A stretch of DNA of 59,189 nucleotides from assembly GCA_003339415.1 (NCBI GenBank), contig PDHQ01000218.1:1-59189 (forward strand), in the 5' to 3' direction. Below the pieces are notes generated by a model. It was given only the letters and a program-made list of their open reading frames with translations. It did not search any database and was not told the DNA's origin. The DNA is from Ophiocordyceps camponoti-saundersi (nom. inval.). Taxonomy: Eukaryota; Ascomycota; Sordariomycetes; Hypocreales; Ophiocordycipitaceae. Each line of letters opens with the position of its first letter. The stretch's first letter is position 1. The position numbers and the translations under genes are program-made. This document shows, piece after piece, positions 1 to 10,740 of the stretch.

Positions 1-473
1 TATTAATATTTTTATAATAATTATATAAAAATAGGTAAAATTATAAAGAAAGTAATTTTAAGCTATAATAAGATCTATCTATTTTTTAAAATTATTTTAT
101 ATTATTATATAATTTATTAACGTTTTTTTCTTCTTAATAGTTTTTAAAAATATATTTTAAAAAAGTATTATTTTTAACCTTTTATTAAAAAAGAAGTAAA
201 ATAGCTAAAAATATAAAAAAAGTACTATTTAGAAGCGCTTTTAATAAGGTTTTTTTTAAAAATATAAAAAAAAAATTCACGCTAGTGACTAATTTTTTAG
301 TCTTTAGTTAATTACTAACTAACTAAAGACTAAAAGTAACTAACTAAAATTAGTCACTATAAGGACTTTAGTTAGTTAGGACTTTTTTTAGTCCCTAAAA
401 ATAAGGACTTTAGTTAGTCAGTCCGGACTGACTAAAAAAAGACTAAAAAGTCACTAACTAATTTTAAACCCTA
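1..473. mobile_element. hAT-like DNA transposon, right end only (hAT-0)
   Basis: The terminus CTAATTTTAAACCCTA at 458-473 is the reverse complement of the left terminus of hAT-A and hAT-B (TAAGGTTTAAAATTAG). The unmutated tip is probably TAGGG or CAGGG, as usual for hAT elements. Positions about 125-250 resemble the inner part of hAT-B read on the other strand (around 42361-42480), so the window opens inside a third copy. No transposase can be read. The other terminus lies outside the window, so its target duplication cannot be tested. Confidence 0.7.
282..473. repeat. Subterminal TTAGTTAGTC array of hAT-0
   Basis: Dense direct and inverted copies of TTTAGTTAGTC and GACTAACTAAA fill the last 190 bases of the element. 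Equivalent arrays occur inside the ends of hAT-A and hAT-B. Known: hAT transposases bind short subterminal repeats of this kind in addition to the terminal inverted repeats. That these are transposase sites here is inference. Confidence 0.65.
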
Positions 474-677
474 AGTAGGGGGGAAGCGGCGACAAGGAGC
501 ATTTTTAGTCGCAGAACTACGGATTAAAGTTTGTCCCTTAAATCGTAGTGGCACCGGTCACATAGCTAGAATCCTATAGTTATTATTAAGCCTCTTACTA
601 CTTTTAAAACCTCTTAAGTTATTTTATATTAATAAAGTTAGCTATTAATAAAAGCTAAGAAGTATAAAACCTTTATA
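474..677 (+). mobile_element. Gypsy F1, remnant of 5' LTR
   Basis: Positions about 600-677 match the right part of both F3 LTRs (from AAAACCTCTTAAGTTATT to the terminal CCTTTATA), so this is the 3' part of a Gypsy LTR of the same family. Positions 474-600 do not align with the F3 LTR. They keep some TG and CA (around 500-560) and may be a variant LTR or other DNA left between the hAT end and F1. I see no gene in this stretch. Confidence 0.5.
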
Positions 678-1886
678 GTAAAATAACTTTAATTATAAAT
701 AATTTTAATACTTAATAAGCTATTATTACTTAGCTTTTAAAGTAATAAGCTATTATCGCGGAGCTTTAAACCCTTATATATTAATAATACTAGACTATAT
801 AGCTATTTAAGTAATAATAATTATAACCCCGCTATAAGCCGCTATTTTTTAGCTCGCTATTTAATAGCGATAAGGACCTCTTTTTAATATAGCGCTTTTT
901 TATATCTTATAAGCTATAAGTAAACTAAGCTTTTATTAATACCGCTTATAACTAATTAGTATTTTTATATTAATATTTATTTTTTATAATTTAAGCTAAG
1001 GTAGCTTTATTTTTTAAGTAAGATACTAAATATAAGTATAACTTTAATTACTTTTTAAGTTACCTTAATATTATATTTACTAACTTATACTAGCGCTAGA
1101 TAGCTATAATAAAACTTAAATATTTTATATAAGGCGCTTTTAAGTCTTTCTTTTATTTCTTTATTTACTTTTAAGCTAAGCTTATTTTAATAATTAATAT
1201 TAAATAAGCTAATAAGATTAAAGTTATATATTTTTATTATACTCTTACCTTATCCTTTTATTAATATTATATAAGGCGTATTATTACTCTAACTAAATAT
1301 ATTATTATTATTATTAAAATTTATATTATTATTATAAATATAAAGTTATTCCGCTTTAAAAATAAAAGCTAGATACCCTTACCCTTTATTTTAAAACTAT
1401 CCTTAAATACCTTTATAATTAATATATACTAAGCTAATATATAGCTACGCTTTAGTAAATATAATACTCTCCTTTTTATAGCTATTTTAGCTATAGTAGT
1501 AAAGCCTATTATTAAGTAGCTTAAGCTAGTAATATTAAGATTATAAAATAATATACTAATAGCTATTATATCCGCTATAGTAGCGTTAGCTATTTCTCGC
1601 GCGAATATAAGCTTAATCTTCCCCCCTAGCCTTTTTAATTTACTTTACTAATATTATAAAGGAGGAGGAGGATTATACCCTAAATTAAGGAAATAAATCC
1701 CCCTTATATTAAGTTTCCTATAAAAGGAGGACTCTTATAATAATATTATTTATAAAATACTAAATAATTACTTTATAAATATTAGTTAAAATATAAACTT
1801 ATTTTCTTTTTTTCCTTATATTTATAAATTTTATATTTTTTATTAATATATAAGCAGATAGTAGCTATAATTATTACGCTATTATA
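678..1886 (+). mobile_element. Gypsy F1, internal (gag side), part 1
   Basis: Aligns along its whole length with the F3 internal region 18458-19673, directly after the LTR, so it is the untranslated leader and gag side of the same Ty3/Gypsy family. Conserved islands include the CCGCTATAAGCCGC stretch (about 830) and an AGGAGGAGGAGG purine run (about 1660). No protein domain can be read because of RIP. It breaks off at E1 within the target site ATTACGCTATTATA (1873-1886) and resumes at 41920. Confidence 0.72.
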
Positions 1887-2367
1887 ATAATAATAATAAT
1901 AATATACTAATATACCTTATATAGCTTAGAACTATCTTATATATATTTTAAGAGGGGGAAAAACCGGAGAACTTAAAGTAAAACCCTCTTTTTAAGTATT
2001 ACCTTAGCTTTAGGTTAGACCCCGCCTATACCTAGCATTTTATATATTTTATAAGTTAAGTAATAATTAATAATAAAAAAGCTAATTTTTCCCCTAAAGC
2101 GGACTTTATAATAATAAGAGTATATATAAACTAAGTTTAATATAAAGTTTATATAGCTTACTTATCCTTTTAGCTATTATTATTACTATAAATTAAATCC
2201 TTATAATTAATTAAAGTAGCTTTAAAAATTCTATTATTTAAAGCTTTATTAGCGCGGCTAAGGAATATATAAAAGTTTTACTACCTTATAATAAACCTTA
2301 TAATAGCTAATTTTAAGGAATAGCTAAATTATTATAATTAAGCCGCGGATAAGTTTAGTTAAAAGAT
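1887..2367 (-). mobile_element. Non-LTR-like element E1, fragment 1 (3' tail side)
   Basis: Begins with an (ATA)n run at 1887-1905, the 3' tail when read on the minus strand, followed by sequence homologous to 7850-8295 (E3) and 43880-44335 (E2). The 14-base target duplication ATTACGCTATTATA (1873-1886) has its partner ATTATATTATTATA at 41920-41933; the three differences are all C-to-T or G-to-A, as RIP predicts. Fragment 1 ends at the Copia-1 LTR. The remainder lies at 17540-18207 and 41610-41919. Confidence 0.75.
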
Positions 2368-2761
2368 TATATATAGTAGAGAAAAATAGTAACAAATTAA
2401 GAAAAAATATCACGTGATAAAGCGAGAAGAGAGGTATTACCTAATAGTTAGATTAAGGAAAAGAGTAAAGAATTAAAAGTAGGAGAGGTGATAAAATTAT
2501 AAGTATAAGATAATAATATTAATAAAGTAGGTAGGAAAACCCTCCTTCTTTTATAAATAATTTCTTAGTAATAAAGGTACTTTCTAAGATACTTTAAAGT
2601 CCTCAGCTATAATATTTTAACGTAGCTATAAGACCTTCCTGCCCTTTTATTTATAAGTATCTTCCTTTTTCTATTATTTAACTTAGAAGATTAAGGTTTT
2701 ACGGTAAAACTTATATATAATATATATAATTAAGGCTATATAAGCGCTTAAGCCCGCGTAC
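2368..2761 (-). mobile_element. Copia-1 3' LTR, outer part
   Basis: Matches 17037-17431 (the 5' LTR of the same element) base for base apart from RIP-type changes. Copia-1 reads on the minus strand, so this left copy is the 3' LTR. It is cut at GTAC (2758-2761) by element D and continues at 5869. The uninterrupted site is preserved in the other LTR at 17421-17439. The outer boundary is placed where the two copies start to agree (TATATATAG) and could be off by one base. Confidence 0.82.
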
Positions 2762-3208
2762 TTTAGCGGGAGCAACGGGCACCCCTGTCTATATACACGG
2801 CCCCCGGCAGGGAAAGTTATCTTAAGGAAGTAGGTCCGTTAAGGTCGTACGGGTTATATAGGTAGGTTAGGGTCGCAGGCGTTAAAAGGGTCGTTTAAGC
2901 CGACCTATCTAATCTAACCTGCCTAATCTAACGGATCTAATTAATTAGTATTAAACTTATAAGTCCTAGGAAAGGTTATTTTTATATGTATAAGAAGGGT
3001 CGTTTTTCCCTACCTAGGAAGAATAACTAAGGTAGCCGTAAGCCCTTTAATATATAAAATTAGTCGCCGTAAGCGTATAACTTAGTAAGGTTACCTCTTT
3101 AGTCTTTATAAAATCTTCGCTTTTTAAATTACTAAAAATTCTACGGAAATAGCTTCTTTTCCCTTCTTTTTCCTTTACCTTAGGGTATATCCTTTTATCC
3201 CCGTTAAA
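2762..3208 (-). repeat. Element D left LTR (447 bp)
   Basis: Direct repeat of 5422-5868 with the same length; the differences are nearly all C/T or G/A. It is the less mutated of the two, for example CGGGCACCCCTGTC against the more TA-rich version at 5430-5450. Ends are TTTAGCGGG and CCCGTTAAA. Confidence 0.88.
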
Positions 3209-5421
3209 ACTAGTCTCTTAGGGCGTGATCGATCCGGAAGAGCCTGCTTTTTCGGGCTTCTAAAAACGTAGAAATACTTCGTTTTTCCCTCCTTTAGCCG
3301 CTACTACCCTCCCGGAAACCCGTTTTTTTTTCTCCTTTATAGTCCCTACTTTCTCGATAGCCTCGGCAGCTAGTATAATTCCTATAGCTTCGATAAGTCC
3401 GTTAAAATACCTTAAACTAATTAATCGAAAGGAGGGAGGGGATAAGAGCTAGGCTAGCGTAGCTAAAAAAAACTTCTTCTTCGACTTAGTAAGCGTAGCC
3501 TGCTTCTTCTTTTTCGGTTACGGCTACGGACTTTGCTCTCGAACGTACGGATCGGCCGGTCTCGTCGTTTTTATCGTTTTCTTCCTTCTTTTCTTCTTTC
3601 CCGGTAGCGAGGGCTTCGTACGAGGCTAGCTTTACTATTACCCCCCTGCTTTTTCTACTATTTTTTATAGACTTCTTTCTTAGCCTAGCTTTTTTAGCTG
3701 CCTTCTTCTTCCTCTAGTTTTCTACTTTCTTCTACTTATAGTCTTCGGTAACCCCTTTTTTAATAAGGTTATTATAGTTATTATAAAGGCTACTAATATA
3801 ATAGCTATAGCGGTAAGAAAAAACGGATCGAAAATAGCCGCCGAATACGCTTATAAAACTAACTAAAGAATATATATAGCTATAATTATAATAGCTATAA
3901 TAGCAGCTATAACTTTATATAAATATAATATTATAATAATAATTATAATAGTAGCTATAATAGCGGCTATAGTAGCGGCTACGGCTATAGCTTTAAATAG
4001 ATATGTTACTATAAGGACCTTTTTCCCTTACTTTTTTAGATCCTTTATTTTCCCTTACTTTTCTAGATCCCTTTCCTTCTTCTTCTTCTTTTCTAAGTCT
4101 TCGGCAGTCCCTTTCTGCCTAGTCTTTTGCCTAGTCTTCTGCCTAGTCTTTTGCTTAGTCCCCTACCCCTGCCTAAGGTCTTACTTCGGGTTTTCCTTTT
4201 TTTTCCTCTTTTTCCTCCCTCTCGAGCCTACCCCCTTTTCGACCCTTCTAAGGTAAAAAGATTAAATACTTTCTTAATTAATTTAAAGCTAAGTTCGTAA
4301 AAAAAGAAGAAAAACTTAAATAGCTACCGTACTTTATAGCCCTTAGTTTATAGGGAAAAATCGAGATTTTTATAATAGCCTTTCTATAATAGGTAGCGAA
4401 AAAACGGCTTTTTCGATATTTCGGAGTATTTAATTAAGCTTCTTTAATAAAGACTTTAGGAAAGCTATAATAATATAAGGCCTATTAACTAAAAATAAAG
4501 GATATAATTAATTAGCTAGAAAAGTATATTTCTTTTTACTAATAGCTAGGTCCGAAAAAAAATAACTTTAAAGCTATAACTTAATACTTTTTTAATCTTC
4601 TTTCTACTTTACCGAAAAAAATATAAGACCTACTTCTTAAGAATAGTAACTTATATAGCTAAGACCTTTCTTTTTATAATACCCTTTTCGAAAAAGTATA
4701 TTTCTACGCCTCTATTCTTCTTAAAAATAAGGAAATAAGCCGTAAAAGGGAAATTATAAATCGAACTAATATATAGTCTTCTTCTTTTTTATCTTTTTCT
4801 ACTTAGCCGTTTCCTTCTACCTAGTTAGTCTCTTCTGCTTTTTCGGTTCGGTCGTTTTCTTCTACTTCTTTATTTTCTTCTACTTCTTCGGTTTAGTTAT
4901 TTCCTTCCTCTCGGTCGTCTTCTCCTTTCCCTTCGTTTCCTTTTTCTTCTGCTTACCTAGTTCCTTTAGCTTCCTCGATCTAATCGATCTAGCTATCTAG
5001 CTAGCTACTTTCGAACTTATAAGGAGTTAACCTCTTCGTCCCGAGATAATAAACCTTATTTTCTAAAAGGTCTAATTAAATATTTCTTTTTACTCCGGTC
5101 GATAAGTAAGGGCGTACGGCGGCGTTCTTTTTCTTTCTTCTTCTTTCCTATTTTTTCCTACTTTTTCTATTCTTTTCCTTTTTTCCGTTTTTCTGCTTTT
5201 TCTTTTCTTCTTCTTCCTTCCTTCTTTTTTTCCTTCTATTAGTCTTTACCGTTTTCTTCTTCTTCGGCCCCCTTTACGGCGGCTACTTTCTTATTACCTT
5301 TTTCTTCTTTCTTTCTTCTTTTTTCCTTACTTACTCCCGCGTTTCTTCTCGCAAAGTATACTTTCCTTCTATTATCTTCGTCTTCCTACTTCCTTACGCG
5401 TGCTTACGCTATAGAGAGTAA
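3209..5421 (-). pseudogene. Element D interior, Lys/Glu-rich low-complexity reading
   Basis: The plus strand is strongly pyrimidine-rich (runs of TTCTTCTTC around 3480-3760, 4060-4260 and 4780-5400), so the minus strand reads as GAA/AAG/AGA codons, giving a Lys/Glu/Arg-rich low-complexity product. A 12-base unit repeated about four times at 4113-4170 reads on the minus strand as KTRQ repeats and keeps its Gln codons. A charged gag-like or other structural protein is possible; no catalytic domain is visible. Around 3770-4000 it changes to an (ATAGCTATAATAG)-like low-complexity stretch. Confidence 0.4.
4113..4170 (-). repeat. 12-bp tandem repeat encoding KTRQ units
   Basis: About four units of CTGCCTAGTCTT / TTGCCTAGTCTT. 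In the minus-strand frame each unit reads Lys-Thr-Arg-Gln. TG is retained within the repeat (TTTTGCC), unusual for this window. This is either an in-frame coding repeat or a simple minisatellite. Confidence 0.6.
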
Positions 5422-5868
5422 TTTAGCGGGAGTAATAAGCACCTTTATCTATATATATAGCCCCTAGTAGGGAAGGTTATCTTAAGGAAGTAGGTCCGTT
5501 AGGGTTATATAGGTTATATAAGTAGGTTAGGGTTATAGGCGTTAAAAAGGTTATTTAAGCTAACTTATCTAATCTAACTTACTTAATCTAATAGATTTAA
5601 TTAATTAGTATTAAACTTACGGGTTTTAGAAAGGGTTATTTTTATATATATAAGAAGGGTTATTTTTCCCTACTTAGAAAGAATAACTAAGGTAGCTGTA
5701 AGCCTTTTAATATATAAAATTAGTCGCCGTAAGCGCACGACCCGGTAGGGTTACCTCTTTAGTCTTTATAAAATCTACGCTTTTTAAATTACTAGGAATT
5801 CTACGGAAATAGCTTCTTTTCCCTTCTTTTTCCTCTACCTTAGGGTATATCCTTTTATCCCCGTTAAA
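5422..5868 (-). repeat. Element D right LTR (447 bp)
   Basis: Partner of 2762-3208 and exactly the same length. It is more RIP-mutated than the left copy (more TA, fewer CG). It ends in CCCGTTAAA directly before the second GTAC. Confidence 0.88.
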
Positions 5869-6207
5869 GTACGCTTAAGCCTTATAAGCGCTATATATAA
5901 GACTTTATAAGCGCTATAAGATAAGCGCTATAAGGCTTATATTATAAGCGTTATAAAGTATATATATATGCTATAGTAAGCCTTTATAAGCCTTAGTATA
6001 TATAGCTTATTCCTCTTTTATATTATAAGTCTTCGGCTATATTATAAGCTTATTTCTTTTCTAATTATAATAAAAAAATATATATATTATATAGTATTTT
6101 AAAAGCGCTTTAAAATAATATAAATATTATCTTATAAAACGCACTAAAAGTAATTATAAATAATTATATAAGCTTATTATAGCTGTATTTTTATATATAC
6201 TCTTATA
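5869..6207 (-). mobile_element. Copia-1 3' LTR, inner part
   Basis: Continues the LTR broken by element D. Positions 5869-5981 match 17428-17539 in the other LTR, including repeated AAGCGCTATAAG motifs. It ends with CTCTTATA at 6207, immediately before the polypurine tract of the minus-strand element. Positions 5982-6207 have no partner in the other LTR because that copy is truncated at 17539. Confidence 0.72.
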
Positions 6208-6220
6208 GCCTCTCTTAAAG
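6208..6220 (-). promoter_or_regulatory. Copia-1 polypurine tract
   Basis: On the minus strand this reads CTTTAAGAGAGGC directly upstream of the 3' LTR, the expected place for the primer of plus-strand synthesis. Copia-3 has the closely similar AAGGGAGGC at the same place (51920-51928). Confidence 0.6.
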
Positions 6221-6540
6221 TATATATTATATATACTCTTTATTAGATTTTTATATATCTTCTATAAAGTGGAAAAATATTTATTATAAGCTATAGAAAA
6301 AATTTATTAAAAATTATAAAATAGTAAAACCTAATAGGGAAAAGCTTATCTTATATATATATTATTATTTTAATAAAACCCTTTAAAGGGAAAATACTAA
6401 AAATATATATATATAACTAGTAAAACCTTTTTATAAGAAAAAAAACTAGATTTATATAAAGGAAAAGTTTAAAAGTAAAGTAAAAAACTTAAAAAACTTT
6501 TTTATAATAAGGAATAGTTATTAATTAGCTTAAAAAAGGC

Positions 6541-7822
6541 GGCGGAATTTATTAAACTTACTAGCTAAAAGCTTTTTCGTAAATATATTTACTATATTAT
6601 CTTTAAGCCTTATATAATATATCTATATTTTATTATTTCTTATATTATCCTTAGTAAAAAAGTAAGCTAAGTTTATATACTTAGTTTTTTTATAAAATTT
6701 AGGATTTTCTGCTAATTTAATAGCTGCTTAATTATCTATAAGTATAAAAAGTATAGTATTAATTATATTAATATTTAATAGCTAATTTATAGTTATAAAT
6801 AACTTTTATATATATAAAGCTTTTTTAGTAACTTTTTTAAAGCTTATAAACTTTACTTTATAGATAAATAAAGCTATAAATTTTTATTTCTTATAGCCTT
6901 AACTTATTAAATTATTATATATATAAAAATAGTAACTAGATATAGATTTATAGTTTATTAAATTAGAAGCCTAGCTAGTATCTGTTAAACCTCTTATAAA
7001 ATTATTATTAAAAGGAATATTATAGTTATAAGTTAGTTTTAAATTAGGATATTTATTTAAGTATTTCTAAATTATATTTCAAGTAAATATATATATAATA
7101 TCTAGCTTAGAAGCAAATCTAATATAAGAAACTATAGTATATAATATATTAGTTCTTGTTTTTATAGTAGGATATAAAAGGGAGCTTATTTCCTTCTAAT
7201 ACTATAAAATAATATCTTTTCTAAGTTCTATAATAGCTTTTTTAAGCTTAATTCTAAGTTTAAAAAGTATTTTAAACGTCCTTAAAAACTCTTTATTATA
7301 TTTCTTTATTTTATTCCTTATATAATTTTCTTAAGATATATATAATATTATCTTTACTTTATTTATATTTATATTTATACTTAGAAAGTCTTCTAAATTT
7401 TTTAAATCTTATAAAGCTAGGTTTTTTCCTATTTAGCTAAATAGATTATTTATTATATTTTCCTTAGTTTTTATAACTAGGAAGTCGTTTACGTAAATAG
7501 CTATAGCTATATTTTTATTTATATATATAAAACCCCTTTATTTATAAATAAGGCTTTAAAGCTTACTTTTTCGAGAGTATTAGATAAGTAGTTATACTAA
7601 AGCTTAGGACTTTATTTTAAGCTATATAATACTTTCTTTAATTTTATTATAAGGTTTTTATTATCTTTATATAAAGAATATTATTTATTATAATATTATT
7701 TTAAAATATAACTTTTAAAGCCTTCTAGAAATTTTATATAAATATCTATATTTATATTTATATAAATAAAAGTATTTTTTATATTATATTATTTAATTAG
7801 CTAGTTATTTTTAACTATTATA
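6541..7822 (-). pseudogene. Copia-1 pol: RNase H and RT (decayed)
   Basis: Minus strand. Near 6573-6607 the translation contains DNIVNIFTK, the RIP-altered form of the conserved D-x-x-AD-x-FTK end of Ty1/Copia RNase H. At 7484-7495 it reads YVND, the RT catalytic YVDD with one Asp codon changed G-to-A. The region aligns with 52200-53480 of Copia-3 throughout. The sequence runs on beyond E3 at 9702. Stops are frequent and no usable frame remains. The stretch 6221-6540 between the polypurine tract and this region is AT-rich with no recognisable content. Confidence 0.8.
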
Positions 7823-9701
7823 ATAATAATAATATTCGTACGCTAATATGCTTAATTTAGCTTAGAACTATCTTATATATATTCTAAGAGTAGGAAAAAC
7901 TAGAAAACTTAGAGTAAAACCCTTCCCTTAAGCGTTACCTTAGTTTAGGGCCGGACTAAGTCCGTACCCGGTACTCTATACTTTAAATAGGTCCGGTAAT
8001 AATAAGTAATTAGGAAGCTAATATTTCCTCTAAAGCGGAGTTTACGGTAATAAAAATACGCGTAGTTCGGATCTAATATAGAGTTCGTATAGCTATTTAT
8101 TTTCCTAGGCGTTATTATTACTATAAACTAAATCTCTATACTTAATTATAATATCTTAAATAATTTATTTAATTAAAGCTTTATTAATATAATTAAAGAA
8201 TATATAAAAATTTTACTAGCTTATAATAAACCTTATAATAGCTAGTTTCGAAAAGCGGCTAGATTATTATAGCGGAGCTATAAATAAGTTTAAAAAAGGG
8301 GTTAGAGGCGGAGCTACTATATTCGCTTTTTAGCGTTTCCGCCTCGGCTATTATTAAACTCTAGTTAGCGCTAAAAGGGGAGAAAGGGTAGTATATATAA
8401 AGTTCCGGTTTATAAATCTCTAGGGTTAGGAAATATAAATATCCTTCGCCTAGTCCTACGCCGCTCTTATTTTAAGGTAAAGTTAACTTTACTTAAAGTA
8501 AATCCCCTAATAGAAAAAATAGTAATATAATCTCTTTTTATACGCTATAAGGTAAGTTAATTTACTTTTTATATATAAAAAGGCGGAGTACTAGCTATAT
8601 TATAGCTTTATTATATAATATTTAATAATATATTTAAGCTAATAATATTTAAAATATTACTAAGGTTAGACTTTTAATTTATAAAGTTCCGCGTTAAAGA
8701 TTTTTACTTATATTACTATACCCTTATTATAAATTTAGTTTATATTTATTACGCTATCGATAATAATTATTAGGAAGCTCCGCTAAGTCCTTAAATAGTA
8801 TTTTTTCGTATATAGTTATATTATTAAAACTTTATTTAATAACTTAATCTCCTTTTAAAAAGCTTCCTTACTATTTTATTATAAAGCTTACGCTAGCACC
8901 CTTTTTATAATAAAAGTATAACCTCCGCTAATAAAGCGTACCTTTTTTTTAAAAATAATATAAAGCTATTTTAAATTAGATTAAAGCTTATAAATAGCGT
9001 TTTAGAATATTATTATAATATTACCGCTAAGTAATTTCCTTACTATAAGAGCTTAGCTTTACTTATAAAGTTTATAGTTAATATTTATTATAGTTACTTT
9101 AAAGCTTTAAACTTAAAGTAAAATAATAATAAAGTTAAAGCGAATTATAAGCTAATATTTATATTACCTAGGAATTTATTTTTTAATAGTTTTCTCTAGC
9201 GCTTTAACTATAACTATAGCTTATATTAGAGGAGTTCCGCTCCCTTTAAAGCTATAAAAAAAAGAGGAAACTACGGCTATAATAGCTAAGGAAATATTAT
9301 TAATTAATAAAGTTAGAGTAAGGGAGGCGCCTCCCTAGACCTTTTTAAACTCTACTACTTATTCGATAATTACTTATATAAAGATTAAGGCGTCCCCCGA
9401 AATAATCTTACTAATACTTACCTTAGCTTCTAATAAGGTAAAAAATACGATAAACTTTTAGGTTTAAGTTTACTATAATTTAAAGTAAAGCTATATTTTA
9501 GGTAAAAAATTTTTATAGTTACGATTAACTTATATAGCGTTATTTTTCTTTTTAGAGTTATTTTAAGCGTAGCTTAAAGCTATCGCTATAAGGTAATAAA
9601 AAGAGCGAAGTCCGCTTATAATATAAAAATAAGAAATCCGTATCTGCGTCGCTATAAGCGTAAGATCCGTAAAATATATAAGAGTTATTATTATTTTTTT
9701 T
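7823..9701 (-). mobile_element. Non-LTR-like element E3 (full length, 1,879 bp)
   Basis: Inserted in Copia-1 RT. Flanked by TTTTTAACTATTATA (7808-7822) and TTTTTAATTATTATA (9702-9716), a 15-base target duplication with one C-to-T change. An (ATA)n/(AAT)n tail lies at the left, so the element reads on the minus strand, 5' end at 9701. Homologous copies: E1, E2 (43867-45735), E4 and E5. Long, variable target duplications plus a simple-repeat tail suggest target-primed reverse transcription. No RT or endonuclease motif was found in 1.9 kb, so it is probably non-autonomous or an ORF1-only derivative. It is less mutated than E1. Confidence 0.75.
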
Positions 9702-10740
9702 TTTTTAATTATTATATTTAAAATAATTCTTATAAATTTAGGCCTTATAATTATAAAAAAAATATTTATATAATTTAATCTTTATATTTAGTTAAAACTT
9801 TAAATAATAAATTTAAATATATATTTTAATATATTATTATTATTATTCTTTTTTATTTTATAAACTTAGCGGCTTCTTAAAGCCTCCTTATTTTTTAGAA
9901 AGTTTATTATTTCTTAAGGTTTTTATCTTAATTATTTTTTTAATTTTAAAAGTATTAATTTATTTTATTTTTAGCTTCTAAGCTTTTTATAGCTTATTTA
10001 TAATTCTTAGGCTTTATAAGATTTATATTTTTTAGAATATATAGTATTAATTCTAAGTTTATATTTATTATAGTATTTATTTCGGGGTATTTCTTATATT
10101 TATTATAAAACTCTGCCGGCTTTTTAAGTAGCTATATTTTAACTTAAGTTTTAAGATCCTTATTAGTATTATTATTATTATTATTTAAAGAGTTTTATTC
10201 TTTATCTTCTTTATTATTTATTTCTTCCCTTTATTTAAGTATCTTATTAAAAAAAGGTATAGTATTAAAATTAAAGTCTTTATAGCTATTATTACTTATA
10301 AAGTTATTTTCTAAGATAGTTATATTTTTAGAAATAATAACTTTTCTTTTAGAAAAATCTTAGATTTTATAAGCGTTCTTAGAATAACCTATTATAATAC
10401 TTTTAAACGCTCTTATTTCTAGCTTCTTTATAAGTAGTTTATTTTTATAATATATTATATTACTAAAAACCTTTATATTATCTAAATCTAAAAGTAAGAA
10501 AAGCTTATTATACTTTTTTTTTAAAAAACTATAGCTTAAAAAGGTATAATAAAATTTATTATATATATATATAGTAGCTAAAATAGCTTCCTTTTAAAAA
10601 TATTTAAGTAAGTTAGCTATATATAATATAGCTTATACTTTATTTAAAATAATACTATTTATTTATTTTATTTTACTATTAAGTTTTAAGGTATTTTTAA
10701 AACTTATATTATATTTTATATTATTTTTAATATAGTAATC
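9702..10740 (-). pseudogene. Copia-1 pol: RT N-terminal side / integrase C-terminal side
   Basis: Continues the Copia-1 minus-strand pol after E3; it aligns with 53500-53955 of Copia-3 (for example AACTTAGCGGCTTCTTAAAG against CTAACGGCCCCTTAAAGG). Individual catalytic residues cannot be read. It is interrupted at TAATATAGTAATC (10728-10740) by E4. Confidence 0.65.

Larger units (their letters stand above)
2762..5868 (-). mobile_element. LTR element D with 4-bp GTAC target duplication
   Basis: A 3,107-bp element bounded by two 447-bp direct repeats (2762-3208 and 5422-5868), flanked on both sides by GTAC (2758-2761 and 5869-5872). The empty site, GCCCGCGTACGCTTAAGCC, is intact at 17421-17439, so the boundaries are firm. 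LTR tips are TTTAGCGGG and CCCGTTAAA, not the usual TG...CA. The 2.2-kb interior is too short for a full pol and shows no RT or integrase motif, so it is probably non-autonomous. It keeps more CG, GC and some TG than its surroundings and looks younger or less mutated. Its minus-strand orientation is inferred only from the Lys/Glu-rich reading described below. Confidence 0.85.

Noticed and set aside
282..473. CRISPR-like array
   Set aside because: The words are short, irregularly spaced and in both orientations, with no constant spacers; they are subterminal repeats of a hAT element.
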